A stretch of DNA of 64,000 bases. Source: CAXKXX01 sp964059975. GTDB taxonomy: Bacteria > Pseudomonadota > Gammaproteobacteria > Enterobacterales > Enterobacteriaceae. Shown here one piece after another: positions 38,145 to 49,000 of this stretch (position 1 is its first letter; each line of letters opens with the position of its first letter). Location of the stretch: the NCBI GenBank assembly GCA_964059975.1, contig CAXKXX010000006.1, forward strand, positions 1 through 64,000, written 5' to 3'. Under the pieces are notes generated by a model. That model saw only the letters and a list, made by a program, of their open reading frames with translations, ran no database searches and was not told where the DNA came from. The position numbers and the translations under genes were made by a program.

Positions 38145-40088
38145 AGCTTTCTATTCTCTTTTTGTTCTCTTTAGGTTCAGTCGCTGTTACATTTACGTTT
38201 CCACCAGAAAAAGGAAACGGTGGCATCAACAGTGTTATGCCGGTACCGGATTTGAATCAGACAGGCTCACCCGATCACTACCGCCACGCCCTTTTATTAA
38301 AAAATTTCTATTTAATTCTTATTTTAATGCCCCTCAGTTATAAACGATTTTCTTATATTTTCGAAGAAAGATACTTTTTAAATTTTAATCGAAATTATTA
38401 GTATCCTTTTTTAACTTAAATAATATCATGCATCCTAGGGATGCTCAAAGTTATATAAAGGGTTATCTTTATCACTAAATCACACTTTATACTTCAGTAA
38501 TTTTAATTAAACTATAGCACTTGAGGTGAATTTTATCGCTCTAAGCGCGATACTATCTATCCGTCATGACCATGTAGATTATTTAGTAACACTAAGTTAT
38601 TTTTATTTATTATTTAATTATGTTATTACTTTATTAATAAATATGATTAACGAGAACATTTTTAATATTTTCAAATTAAAACATTGTTAAGCTATTTTTA
38701 TATTTTTCTAACTGCGATAGAAATTACTTCTAAAAATATTTCCTTTCATATATCAATTTAAAATGCATTCATATTACTCTTTTAGTATTACTATTTTAAA
38801 TTTATTTTTTATCTTATCTATTTATTATCTTCAATTTATTTTATTAATTCATAAAATGTATATTGTCCTTATCATGACTCACAAAAATTGTTAGTTAAAA
38901 TCTATATTTATAAATTAAATTTTTAATCTTTATATTTTTTATTTTTAGAATATTATTATCTATTTATAGTAAATATTATTTTATTTCCTATAAATATTTA
39001 TATATAAATTAGTTTCCAAAATATTTTATATTTTCCCTATATTTTATATAGTGCCTCGCATTTTTTTAAAAAGTTATTTGAATGATTTTATTCTAAAAAA
39101 CTATATTTTTATTAGATTATCTATCTGCATCAATGAGCTCATAATTTTAAGTCCTATTTTTTATATTTTTGCATCTAGGATAATAAGTGTTTTTATACAT
39201 ACCTGTATACGATTCATGATGAGCGTGTTATTAACAATTTATAATAAATAAAAATTTATCCAGTTAATACTTTGCATCTTTATATAATATATACTATGTT
39301 ATAGTATGGTTATACTACTACTCTTATAGTTATTGATTATTTTAAAATTAACGATTTTGCTATATAATATAAGGTAACACTAATAACAATACGATTTATT
39401 AAAAAATTTTTTATTAAATATTGATTTTTTGTTAAAAATTTTTATATAAAATATTAATTAATAGAAACTCTGATTATTAATATAAAATAAAAAATTTTAA
39501 GTTGATTACTTGTGACAGAGATTATTTAGATATAATTATATTTTTAGGTTAGTCATCTTTCTCTATTTTTATAGAATTCATCATCTCATTATTTTATTGA
39601 ATATTTATTTAATCTAAAATTTGCCAAAAATTTGTTTATGATCATGTGAGGCATACAAGACAGCATTATATATTCTTAGTACGATACTAAAATATATAAT
39701 TGTTCTATTTAATATTTTCAATCATTTTATAAAAATTTATTTTTAATAAAATTTTAGATTAATCGAGAATTAAAAATACAAATGCAATAATCTAAGTTTT
39801 ATTGAGAAATATCTACATAATTACTTCTTAAATTTATTTATAATGAGTACATATTATTCTTTCGAAGAAATATTTAGAATTTACAATTCTGTTTTATTGA
39901 TTTACCTAGATATAGTTAACCTGAATTATACTTATAATCCGTAGACATACTCTAATTTATTGGTTTATTTTTTCCAAAACATAGTTAATTGCTAAACACA
40001 AGATGTAGTTGTGGGTTTTATTGCTTTCGTGCATCAAGTAGAATACTTGACAACAAAAAACTATATTACGATAAGCGTCACATTAGTA
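38145..40088. other. 1.9-kb AT desert between lolB and hemA
   Basis: In E. coli these divergent genes are only a few hundred bp apart. About 38150-38345 is a patch of ordinary composition with open frames on both strands that I cannot identify, including a 7-bp hairpin CGTTTCC/GGAAACG (38196-38219). From about 38400 to 40000 the DNA is extremely AT-rich (by eye under 20% G+C) with no readable gene. TTGACA (40047-40052) and GATAAG (40070-40075), 17 nt apart, form a weak hemA promoter candidate very close to its start. Confidence 0.6.
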
Positions 40089-41351
40089 ATGACCCTTCTA
40101 GCCTTAGGTATTAATCACAAAACTGCTTCAATTTCTCTTCGGGAAAGGATGGCGTTCTCACAAGAATCTCTTAATAAAGTGCCTACTAGCCTGTTCCAAA
40201 AGGGGCTAGCTCAGGGCTGCGTAGTCCTGTCTACCTGTAATCGCACCGAGTTATATATTAGTGTAGAAGCAGAGGAGTACAACCACGAATACCTACTTTC
40301 CTGGCTGTGTGAATATCATCGACTTCGTCCAGAAGATGTGAAAAAAAGCCTCTACTGCCATCATGATAGCGATGCGGTTATCCATTTAATGCGTGTAGCT
40401 AGCGGTCTAGATTCATTAGTGTTAGGTGAGCCTCAGATCTTCGGTCAGGTAAAAAAGGCTTTCTTTGAATCCCAGCGTGGTCAAGCGCTTCCTGGAGAAT
40501 TAAAGCGTCTTTTCCAGGCCTCTTTCTCTGTTGCTAAGCGAGTGCGTACCGAAACTGAAATTGGTGCTAATGCTGTATCTGTTGCATTTGCTGCTTGTGT
40601 ATTAACACGCCAAATCTTCGAATCACTTGCTAATCTAAATGTGTTGCTAGTCGGGGCTGGTGAAGTGATTAATTTAGTTGCACGCCATCTTCGTGAGCAT
40701 AAACTTCGGAATATGATCATTGCTAACCGTACGCGCGAGCGCGCTCAAAGGTTATCAGATGAAGTTGGAGCAGAAGTCATTGGCCTACCAGATATTGATC
40801 AATATCTGGCCGACTCAGATATTATCATCAGCTCTACTTCTAGCCCGATACCAATAATTGACAGAAGAATGCTAGAACGAGCGTTAAAGGCACGGCATTA
40901 TCGGCCTATGCTTCTAGTAGACATCGCTGTACCCTGCGATATTGAACCGGAAGTCGGAAAATTGGCTAATGCTTTTTTATATAGAGTAGACGATCTACAG
41001 GCTATTATTCATAGCAATCTCGCACAACGCAAAGTCGCAGCAGCACAGGCAGAGGTCATTATCCAAAAAGAAAGCGCTAATTTTATGGCTTGGTTGCGTT
41101 CGTATGGTTCAGGAGAAGTCATTCGTGAATATCGATCTCGGGCCGAGAAAATTCGTTTAGAAATGGAAAATAAGGCATTAGCTGATATTGCAAAGGGCGC
41201 TAAAGCCGAAGAGGTTATTCATGAATTAGCATACAGATTAACAAATCGCCTTATTCATGCTCCTACTAAATCTCTCCAGAATGCCGCTAGCGATGGAGAT
41301 ATGAAACGGTTACAATTATTGCGAAATAGCCTTTGCCTAGATCAGAATTAA
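40089..41351 (+). CDS. hemA: glutamyl-tRNA reductase
   Basis: HemA reduces glutamyl-tRNA to glutamate-1-semialdehyde, the first step of heme synthesis. Starting at ATG 40089 (MTLLALGINHKTAS) gives 420 aa (E. coli 418); the longer in-frame reading upstream has no homology. The catalytic Cys is in STCNRTELY. The NADPH domain has LLVGAGEVINLVARHL and IANRTRERAQ, followed by the dimerisation domain (LTNRLIHAPTKSLQ). It heads the conserved hemA-prfA-prmC cluster. Confidence 0.97.
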   Translation: MTLLALGINHKTASISLRERMAFSQESLNKVPTSLFQKGLAQGCVVLSTCNRTELYISVEAEEYNHEYLLSWLCEYHRLRPEDVKKSLYCHHDSDAVIHLMRVASGLDSLVLGEPQIFGQVKKAFFESQRGQALPGELKRLFQASFSVAKRVRTETEIGANAVSVAFAACVLTRQIFESLANLNVLLVGAGEVINLVARHLREHKLRNMIIANRTRERAQRLSDEVGAEVIGLPDIDQYLADSDIIISSTSSPIPIIDRRMLERALKARHYRPMLLVDIAVPCDIEPEVGKLANAFLYRVDDLQAIIHSNLAQRKVAAAQAEVIIQKESANFMAWLRSYGSGEVIREYRSRAEKIRLEMENKALADIAKGAKAEEVIHELAYRLTNRLIHAPTKSLQNAASDGDMKRLQLLRNSLCLDQN

Positions 41352-41380
41352 TATTTAATTAATAGGGTTTAATACTAAGC

Positions 41381-42460
41381 ATGAAGACTTCTATTTTTTC
41401 AAAATTGGAAAAGTTACAAAAACGTTATCAAGAAGTGGAGCTTATGCTTAGCGACATCGATATTACGGACAATCAAGATCGATATCGCGCACTTTCACGA
41501 GAATCTGCTCAATTGAGCGATATTAGCCATTACTTCCTTAAATGGCGTCAGATACAGAGGAATATGGAAGAGGCAGAAGTGATGCAAGCTGATCCGGAAA
41601 TGCGCGAAATAGCACAAGAAGAACTTAATCAAAATAAATCGCTAATTAGAGAACTAGAAAAGAAGCTTCAAATACTATTGTTACCCAAAGATCCAGAAGA
41701 TGCGAATGATTGTTTCTTAGAGGTACGAGCAGGTACCGGAGGCGTCGAAGCAGCGATATTTGCTAGCGATTTATTCCGTATGTATAGTCGCTATGCTGAA
41801 AAACATTACTGGCGTGTAGCAATAATCAGTATTAGCGAAGGAGAGCATGGTGGCTATAAAGAGGTGATTTCCAAGATCTGCGGAGAGGGCGTCTACGGAC
41901 AATTAAAGTTTGAATCTGGCGGCCACCGTGTGCAACGAGTTCCTTCAACCGAGTCACAAGGCCGCATTCACACCTCGACCTGCACTGTCGCAGTGATACC
42001 TGTAGTACAAGAAGCTGAAGTCAAAAGTATGAATTTAAGCGATCTGAAAATTGATACTTTCCGTTCCTCTGGTGCGGGAGGTCAGCATGTTAATACTACA
42101 GACTCAGCAATCCGCATTACTCATCTACCGACCGGCACTGTCGTAGAGTGTCAAGATGAGCGCTCACAGCACAAAAATAAGGCTAAAGCAATGTCTGTAC
42201 TGGCTGCACGGATCTATGCTGCAGAAAAGGCTAGACGCCAAAAGGAAACAGCCTCAACTCGCCGTAATCTCCTGGGGAGCGGTGATCGCTCTGACCGAAA
42301 ACGCACCTATAACTTCCCACAAGCACGCGTGACCGATCACCGAATCAATCTAACTCTATATCGTCTGGACGAGGTGATGGAGGGCAAACTAGAGTTGCTA
42401 ACTAAACCCATTATTCAGGAGTATCAGGCTGACCAACTTGCTGCGTTATATACCGAGTAA
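41381..42460 (+). CDS. prfA: peptide chain release factor 1
   Basis: RF1 reads UAA and UAG stop codons. The 359-aa product (E. coli 360) has the catalytic GGQ loop (SSGAGGQHVNTTDSA) and the stop-recognition PxT tripeptide as PST. It starts 29 nt after hemA and is followed after 5 nt by prmC, the methylase that modifies its GGQ glutamine, so enzyme and substrate are co-expressed. Confidence 0.97.
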   Translation: MKTSIFSKLEKLQKRYQEVELMLSDIDITDNQDRYRALSRESAQLSDISHYFLKWRQIQRNMEEAEVMQADPEMREIAQEELNQNKSLIRELEKKLQILLLPKDPEDANDCFLEVRAGTGGVEAAIFASDLFRMYSRYAEKHYWRVAIISISEGEHGGYKEVISKICGEGVYGQLKFESGGHRVQRVPSTESQGRIHTSTCTVAVIPVVQEAEVKSMNLSDLKIDTFRSSGAGGQHVNTTDSAIRITHLPTGTVVECQDERSQHKNKAKAMSVLAARIYAAEKARRQKETASTRRNLLGSGDRSDRKRTYNFPQARVTDHRINLTLYRLDEVMEGKLELLTKPIIQEYQADQLAALYTE

Positions 42461-42465
42461 TAGCA

Positions 42466-43302
42466 ATGAATTATCGGAATTGGCTGAAGACCGCTATTTC
42501 TCGGATAAAGCATAGCGATAGCCCCAGACGCGATGCCGAAATTTTACTTGCATTCGTTACTGGTCGAACTAGAACCTTTATTTTGGCGTTCGATGAAACT
42601 CGACTAACCCCAAAACAGCAGTGGGAGCTAGAAGCCTTGGTGCTTCGCCGTGAAGCAGGTGAGCCAGTGGCTTATATTGTTGGAAAACGTGAATTCTGGT
42701 CGCTACCCCTTTCAGTGTCTCCGGCCACCCTCATCCCGCGTCCAGATACTGAATGTCTAGTAGCGATGGCGCTAGATCTCCTACCGACTACTCCTTGCAA
42801 GATTCTCGATCTCGGAACTGGAACGGGTGCTATAGCATTAGCAATAGCTAGCGAACGTCGGAGTTGTTCTGTTACGGCAGTTGATATACGGCCCGATGCT
42901 CTAGAATTAGCAAAACATAATGCGAAAAATTTAAATATCAATAATATACGCTTTCTTCAGGGTGACTGGTTTAATACATTATCTCCGGAAAACTTTACAT
43001 TAATTGTAAGTAACCCGCCTTATATCGACGCCGCTGATTTATATCTGATTCAGGGTGATGTGCGTTTTGAGCCTACTAGCGCATTGATAGCCGCAGAGCA
43101 GGGTCTAGCGGATTTAGACGCCATCGCATGTAAGGCAGCGCCTTATCTAAAACCAGGAGGATGGCTACTACTTGAACACGGATGGAATCAGGGTGGTAGT
43201 GTGCGTTCGCTATTGCTAAATTATGGATTTATAGCCGTTTCTACTTTCCGTGATTACGGAAATAATGAGCGCATAACTCTTGGGAGATTTTATCAAAATT
43301 AA
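42466..43302 (+). CDS. prmC: release factor glutamine methyltransferase
   Basis: PrmC (HemK) methylates the GGQ glutamine of release factors using S-adenosylmethionine. The 278-aa product (E. coli 277) has an N-terminal helical domain, the SAM motif ILDLGTGTGAIALA and the substrate-binding NPPY motif (IVSNPPYIDA). It is tightly spaced after prfA. Confidence 0.97.
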   Translation: MNYRNWLKTAISRIKHSDSPRRDAEILLAFVTGRTRTFILAFDETRLTPKQQWELEALVLRREAGEPVAYIVGKREFWSLPLSVSPATLIPRPDTECLVAMALDLLPTTPCKILDLGTGTGAIALAIASERRSCSVTAVDIRPDALELAKHNAKNLNINNIRFLQGDWFNTLSPENFTLIVSNPPYIDAADLYLIQGDVRFEPTSALIAAEQGLADLDAIACKAAPYLKPGGWLLLEHGWNQGGSVRSLLLNYGFIAVSTFRDYGNNERITLGRFYQN

Positions 43303-43601
43303 CTAAAAATGAGTCATTTTAATAAGCGGACTATCAATTTACTTAATAAGTTATTTTAACTGCATATGGAATAATAACAATCTATTATATTTTCTAAACA
43401 CTTTATCATTATAAAACTTTATACTTCTTTTTTCACAGTAGCACAAATCAATCGGATATCATGAACTGTAATTAAATCTAAATTATATCGCATCTTAATG
43501 AAAAACTATTCTATAGAGGAATTATATGATCGAGAGCATTTAAATGCTTCTATTTACTACTGGTACGCTACTACAAAAATATCATTTCTAATGAGAAAAT
43601 T
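43303..43601 (+). pseudogene. possible sirB2 (ychQ) tail remnant
   Basis: E. coli has sirB2 between prmC and sirB1. Here 299 bp of AT-rich DNA end in a 35-codon frame (43498-43605) whose last residues, ATTKISFLMRKL, resemble the SirB2 C-terminus as I recall it (ATTK followed by hydrophobics). Its TGA overlaps the sirB1 ATG as ATGA. The rest of SirB2 is unreadable. The match is short, so this call is tentative. Confidence 0.35.
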
Positions 43602-44414
43602 ATGAGCCGCATTGCCGATTTTAAATTTAATACTTCGCCACTGAGTGCTGGCGTCATACTCGTATCAAAAGCGATACGGCGTGACTTTCCTGTGCATGAA
43701 GTTGAGGGAAAACTACAGAAACTGGTCGATGAAGCACGAGCTGTGATGCCGCCCGATCTCGATCAGGAACAGCAATTAGATACACTCATTAAGCTTTTCT
43801 TCAGAATTTGGGGCTTCGGAGGCATTGGCGGCGTTTATCGTTTATCTGATGCGATCTGGCTCGATAAGGTTCTAGAAAGACGTCTCGGGTCACCCGTATC
43901 TCTAGGTACTATTTTTTTACATATCGCGCATAAATTAGATTTGCCTCTCATGCCAGTCATGTTCCCGTCTCAGCTTATTTTACGTGCTGATTGGCTAGAC
44001 GAAGAAATAATGTGGTTAATTAATCCACTAAATGGCGAAACGCTAAATGAGCATCAACTAGAGGTCTGGATTAAGGGTAACTTAGGATTGGGTGCTGAGT
44101 TAGAAGATAATGATCTTGACGAATCGGACAATATAATGGTAGTGCGTAAGATGCTTAACGCTCTTAAAGCTGCGTTGATAGAAGAAAAACAGATAGAAAT
44201 GGCACTGAACGCCAGCCAGGCAGCCTTATGCTTTGACCCAAAAGATCCTTACGAGATTCGAGATCGAGGGCTAATTTATGCTCAGCTTGACTGCAATCAT
44301 GTAGCTATTTCCGATCTTAACTATTTTCTTGAGCAGTGCCCTGAAGATCCGATAAGCGAAGTGATTAAACTACAAATCCACGCGATGAAGCGAAAGCATA
44401 TGACGCTGCATTAA
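43602..44414 (+). CDS. sirB1: SirB1/YchA family protein
   Basis: This is a transglutaminase-like fold protein with a C-terminal TPR-type region; its molecular role is poorly defined although it is conserved beside kdsA in Enterobacterales. The 270-aa product (E. coli YchA 269) aligns throughout: an N-terminal helical region, the central IWGFGGIGGVYRLSDAIWLDKVLERRLGSPVSLG block, and a C-terminal helical-repeat part (residues about 190-260). kdsA follows after 30 nt. Confidence 0.92.
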   Translation: MSRIADFKFNTSPLSAGVILVSKAIRRDFPVHEVEGKLQKLVDEARAVMPPDLDQEQQLDTLIKLFFRIWGFGGIGGVYRLSDAIWLDKVLERRLGSPVSLGTIFLHIAHKLDLPLMPVMFPSQLILRADWLDEEIMWLINPLNGETLNEHQLEVWIKGNLGLGAELEDNDLDESDNIMVVRKMLNALKAALIEEKQIEMALNASQAALCFDPKDPYEIRDRGLIYAQLDCNHVAISDLNYFLEQCPEDPISEVIKLQIHAMKRKHMTLH

Positions 44415-44444
44415 CTAATGAATTTAATTTTCTCAAGGTAAGGA

Positions 44445-45299
44445 ATGAAACAAAAAGTAATTCGCATTGGAGAGATCAGTCTAGCAAACGATCTAAACTT
44501 TGTCTTATTTGGTGGCATGAACGTTCTAGAATCACGTGATCTCGCAATGAGTCTTTGCGAAGAGTATGTTAGCGTGACGCAAAAACTGGGCATCCCCTAT
44601 ATTTTTAAAGCCTCTTTTGATAAAGCCAACCGATCTTCGATTCACTCGTACCGGGGTCCAGGACTAGAAAAAGGGATGAAGATTTTTGAAGAGATTAAAA
44701 AAACCTTTGGGGTTAAAATTATCACTGATGTTCATGAAGCGGCTCAGGCACAGGAAGTTTCTGAAGTAGTAGACGTAATTCAATTACCCGCATTTCTAGC
44801 GCGTCAGACTGATTTAGTCGCAGCGATGGCCAAAACTAGCGCGGTAATTAATGTGAAAAAGCCACAGTTTGTCAGTCCAGCTCAAATAGCTAATATCGTT
44901 GATAAATTCAAAGAAAGTGGTAACGATCAGATAATCTTATGCGATCGCGGTAGCAACTTTGGTTACGACAACTTAGTCGTTGATATGCGAGGTTTTAATG
45001 TAATGAAGAACGTAACCGGCGGGCATCCAGTAATCTTTGACGTGACTCACTCTCTACAAACTTCCGATCCATGTAGGTATGCACCCGGAATACAGCGCGC
45101 ACAACTAGGTGAACTAGCACGCGCTGCTATGGCGATCGGTCTAGCCGGTTTATTTATTGAGGCTCATCCAAAACCGAATAGTGCTAAATGTGACGGACCT
45201 TCTGCGCTTCCGTTAAATAAACTAGAGCCATTCCTCATGCAGATTAAGGCTCTAGACGATCTAATAAAGCAATTCCCGCATTTAGATACTAGTAACTAG
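44445..45299 (+). CDS. kdsA: 3-deoxy-8-phosphooctulonate synthase
   Basis: KdsA condenses PEP and arabinose-5-phosphate to Kdo-8-phosphate for the LPS inner core. The 284-aa product equals E. coli KdsA. Typical motifs are present: the FGGMNVLES start, KASFDKANRSS, KKPQFVSP, CDRGSNFGYDNLVVD and IEAHPKP. It is the last gene of the hemA cluster. Its retention implies that Kdo-bearing LPS is still made. Confidence 0.97.
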   Translation: MKQKVIRIGEISLANDLNFVLFGGMNVLESRDLAMSLCEEYVSVTQKLGIPYIFKASFDKANRSSIHSYRGPGLEKGMKIFEEIKKTFGVKIITDVHEAAQAQEVSEVVDVIQLPAFLARQTDLVAAMAKTSAVINVKKPQFVSPAQIANIVDKFKESGNDQIILCDRGSNFGYDNLVVDMRGFNVMKNVTGGHPVIFDVTHSLQTSDPCRYAPGIQRAQLGELARAAMAIGLAGLFIEAHPKPNSAKCDGPSALPLNKLEPFLMQIKALDDLIKQFPHLDTSN

Positions 45300-46038
45300 G
45301 CCGATTATTACTATGGGCATTACTATGGGCCTCTCTACGTTACTATATCAAAAAAGTATGATTTAAGACCGACTGCCACTTTAAGCGCAGTGGCACAGCA
45401 GAAAAGTATGGATGGAAGGTGCGCGGCTATTGCTACTCCTTTATCACGAGTAGCAATAGCCGCGCACTACTAACGTTGTGTGATCAGGGTGATTTTTATT
45501 AGCGATACTGTCCATAAATTTTATGCTTGCATGAGCTGCACTATCCTCCTTAAGTCGTGACCCTCTATGGGATAGAGGGTCCCTGCGAAATAAAGTAAAT
45601 TTTCAATTCCAAGCTCGTTCTATTGAGACACTTTTAGAATGTAGTGAATTTTAGATAATAGGCTGATCCTTAGAGACTCAGACCGATCAGGTGTACTTGG
45701 AATGCTTTGCGCTCTCAAAAAATAATTAAGATAGTTGTGAAGAAAGTATATCCGTATAAATTGAACGCCGTAAATTTTAACTAAAAATCTAATTTTTTAA
45801 AAAATAGGAATTGATCAAGTAGATGCGAAGGACAGATTTAGCATAACCTTTCTTATAAATTGCTCTTTTTTTATTCTGTTTTATATAATATTTTCAGCTT
45901 GATCAATACTCAGTATTTTATTTATTCGAGTAGCTCCTTCGAAATCGGTAGCTCGAAGAAAGAAGAGATCAGCTAAGCTATCGTCTATTTATTGTTATTG
46001 ATCAATACATATTTCTTCGAAATATGGAGAAGCATTAA
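45300..46038. other. spacer between convergent kdsA and mfd
   Basis: It contains a 19-bp hairpin (45419-45467), a 9-bp hairpin ACCCTCTAT/ATAGAGGGT with a 3-nt loop (45560-45580), and AT-rich sequence with two TTGATCAATAC copies. No gene is readable. Confidence 0.65.
45419..45467. repeat. perfect 19-bp GC-rich inverted repeat between kdsA and mfd
   Basis: GTGCGCGGCTATTGCTACT (45419-45437) pairs with 45449-45467 around 11 nt. It lies 120 nt after kdsA and could act as a barrier for either convergent transcript. There is no T-tract on either side. Confidence 0.85.
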
Positions 46039-49000
46039 TTAAACTGATGAAATTAATCTTTCCGCTAAGAAGCTATTCAGAAGGTTTTCTATAAATTCTA
46101 GTCGTACCGTACGATCGCTCAAATCGAGCATAAATCTCAACTTTCTTTTTCCTTCAAGACGATACGACTTTGAACTGTTTCTCAATAACGTAATTACGTA
46201 ATTTAAGTCGACGGAGTTATTGTCACCGAATTCGATCAATCCACCGCATGCGTTGCTATCGATGCGTTTGACTCCTAGAATTTGGGCGTATTGTCTTAGT
46301 GCTGTAATTTTTATAAGATTTAATACCGGTGCAGGGGGCATTCCAAATCGGTCAATTAGCTCTACTCTTATCTCTTCTAAATCCTCACTACTTTTAGTGC
46401 TAGCAATGCGTTTATAAAATGATAAACGGACGTTGACGTCTGGAATAAAATCTTCTGGTATCAGGGAGGGTATGCGTAATTCTATCTCTGGATGGCTACT
46501 AATGAGTTCTTTAAGAGAAGGTTCCCGACCATTTTTTAATGCTTTAACTGTACTTTCTAATAATTCCATATACAAAGAAGAGCCGATTGCGGCTATTTGG
46601 CCGCTCTGATCTGCTCCTAATAGTTCACCAGCTCCACGAATTTCTAGGTCATGAGTGGCTAATGCAAAGCCAGAGCCGAGATCCTCTAGTGAAGCAATGG
46701 CTGCTACTCTATTTTGTGCGTCAGCCTTCATAACTTGGCGGTTGGGCGTCATAAGATAAGCATAAGCTTGATGATGTGAGCGGCCGACACGACCTCTTAA
46801 TTGATGCAATTGCGCTAAACCAAAGCGATCTGCACGTTCAATAATAATAGTATTAGCATTTGCAATATCAATGCCGGTTTCGATAATAGTGCTACAAACT
46901 AACACGTTGAATCGTTGATGATGAAAGTCATTGATCACTTGCTCTAAATCACGTTCACGCATCTGGCCATGACCAATAATTATACGCGCTTCTGGAACTA
47001 GCTCGGCTAGTTTTTGTGCCGTTTTTTCTATCCCTTCTACATTATTATGCAGATAATAAACTTGCCCGCCGCGCATCACCTCACGAAGGATCGCCTCGCG
47101 CACTACTAATGTATTATATTCGAGCACGAAAGTTTTTACGGCTAGGCGACGTGCGGGAGGAGTGGTGATAATAGATAAATCGCGTATTCCGTTCATTGCC
47201 ATATTTAGCGTGCGTGGAATAGGAGTGGCAGTCAGGGTGAGGATGTCTACGTCCGGACACATCGCTTTAATACGCTCTTTATGACGCATGCCAAATCGAT
47301 GTTCTTCATCAACGATTAGCAAACCTAAATCTTTCCAGTGTAAATTATTTTGTAATAGCTTGTGAGTGCCAATGATGATATCAATCTTACCCGTAGCCAC
47401 GTCATCAAATATTTGACTCTGTTCTTTTGCGCTACGAAATCGTGACATCATCTCAATACGAATTGCCCAAGTGGCGAACCTATCACGAAAGCTATCGAAG
47501 TGCTGCTGTGCTAAAAGCGTGGTTGGCACTAGCACCGCTACCTGTTTGTCATTGCCTACCGCAAGGAAAGCGGCGCGCATTGCCACTTCTGTTTTTCCAA
47601 AGCCCACATCACCGCATACAAGACGATCCATAGTCAATGGCTCACACATGTCGGCTAGAACTTCATTAATCGCTTTCTGCTGATCAGGCGTGGTCTCGAA
47701 TGGGAAAGTTCGGCAGAACATCTGATACTGCTTTCGATTATACTTGAAAGAGAAGCCAGATTTAGAGGCACGCTGGGCATAGACATCTAGGAGCTCGGCC
47801 GCCACATCACGTAGCCTCTCCACGGCTCTCTGTTTTGCCCGAGGCCAGGCGTCTCCCCCCAATTTATGCAAAGGAGTATTTTCCTCCATACCTCCAGAAT
47901 AGCGGCTGATTAGATGTAACGAAGAAATTGGTACGTATAGCTTGTCTTCACCAGCGTATGAAAGAGTCATATACTCTGCCTTAACACCCCCAATCTCCAG
48001 CGTTGTAAGACCGGTATAACGCCCAATACCATGGTCAAGATGCACTACTAGTTGTTCGGGATGTAGCTCCGAAAAATTTCGGATTAGAACGCTGGCATTG
48101 ACAGCAGATCGCTTATCTGGATGTCGTCGGATGACTTGTGTTCCTAATAAATCACTTTCGCAGATTAGAGCTCGACTGCGTATCCTATCTAGGAAACCGC
48201 GTTCGCACGCGCCGATCATCACGTAACAGCCTGATGCATGCGCCTCATTGAGATGCTGTATCAAAAGGGCAGAAATCTTAATTCTGCTAAGTAGATTATA
48301 TAGTGTATCAAGCCGACCTTGGCTCTCGACTGAGAAAATTACAGTGCCGCTAAAATTTGTGATAAAACAATTCAGGTTATCTAGAGGTCGTGTCTTTTGA
48401 GACTGTATCACTAAATTAGGTAGTGCTAAATAACCCAGATTTGTATGACCTTCCTGATCAGGTAATACTTTGGTTTCTAATATTATACGTGGCCAGTCTT
48501 TTAGTTTATTGAATAACGTATCGACTTGTAGCCATAATGCATCTGGTTTTATAACCGGACGCATCGGATCGGTCCGTCTGATTTCGTAACGATGGTTAAT
48601 ACTTTTCCATATCCGCATGGCAGCGCTCTCAAGATTACCGATGTTGATAATTAAAGTCTTGGGAGGTAAGTAACTAAAAAGTGATGGTAGCGGCTGCCTA
48701 AAGAATAGTGGGTGCCAGTATTCGATACCACCTGGCCATATACCCCTGCTGACCTGTTGGTAAACACTCTCAGGATCACGGTGTACATCAAACTGTTTTC
48801 TCCACTGAATGCGAAATAGCTCAATGGCGCTTTTGTTAGTTGGGAATTCATGGACTGGCAACAAATAAATTGTGTTAACTTCGCTCATCGTAAGTTGGCT
48901 ATCAACATCGAAGGTGCGCAAACTATTTATTTCATCACCAGATAAATCAATGCGGTAAGGCTCTAAACTACCCATAGGATAGAGATCTATCAGGACGCCG

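Noticed and set aside
38240..38275. tRNA-like T-arm (GATTTGAATC) near 38250
   Set aside because: No 5-bp T-stem, anticodon arm or acceptor stem could be paired on either strand.
40047..40075. TTGACA/GATAAG promoter for hemA
   Set aside because: It would put the transcript start about 7 nt from the ATG, and the surrounding 85%-AT DNA makes such matches common; mentioned only as a weak candidate in the spacer entry.
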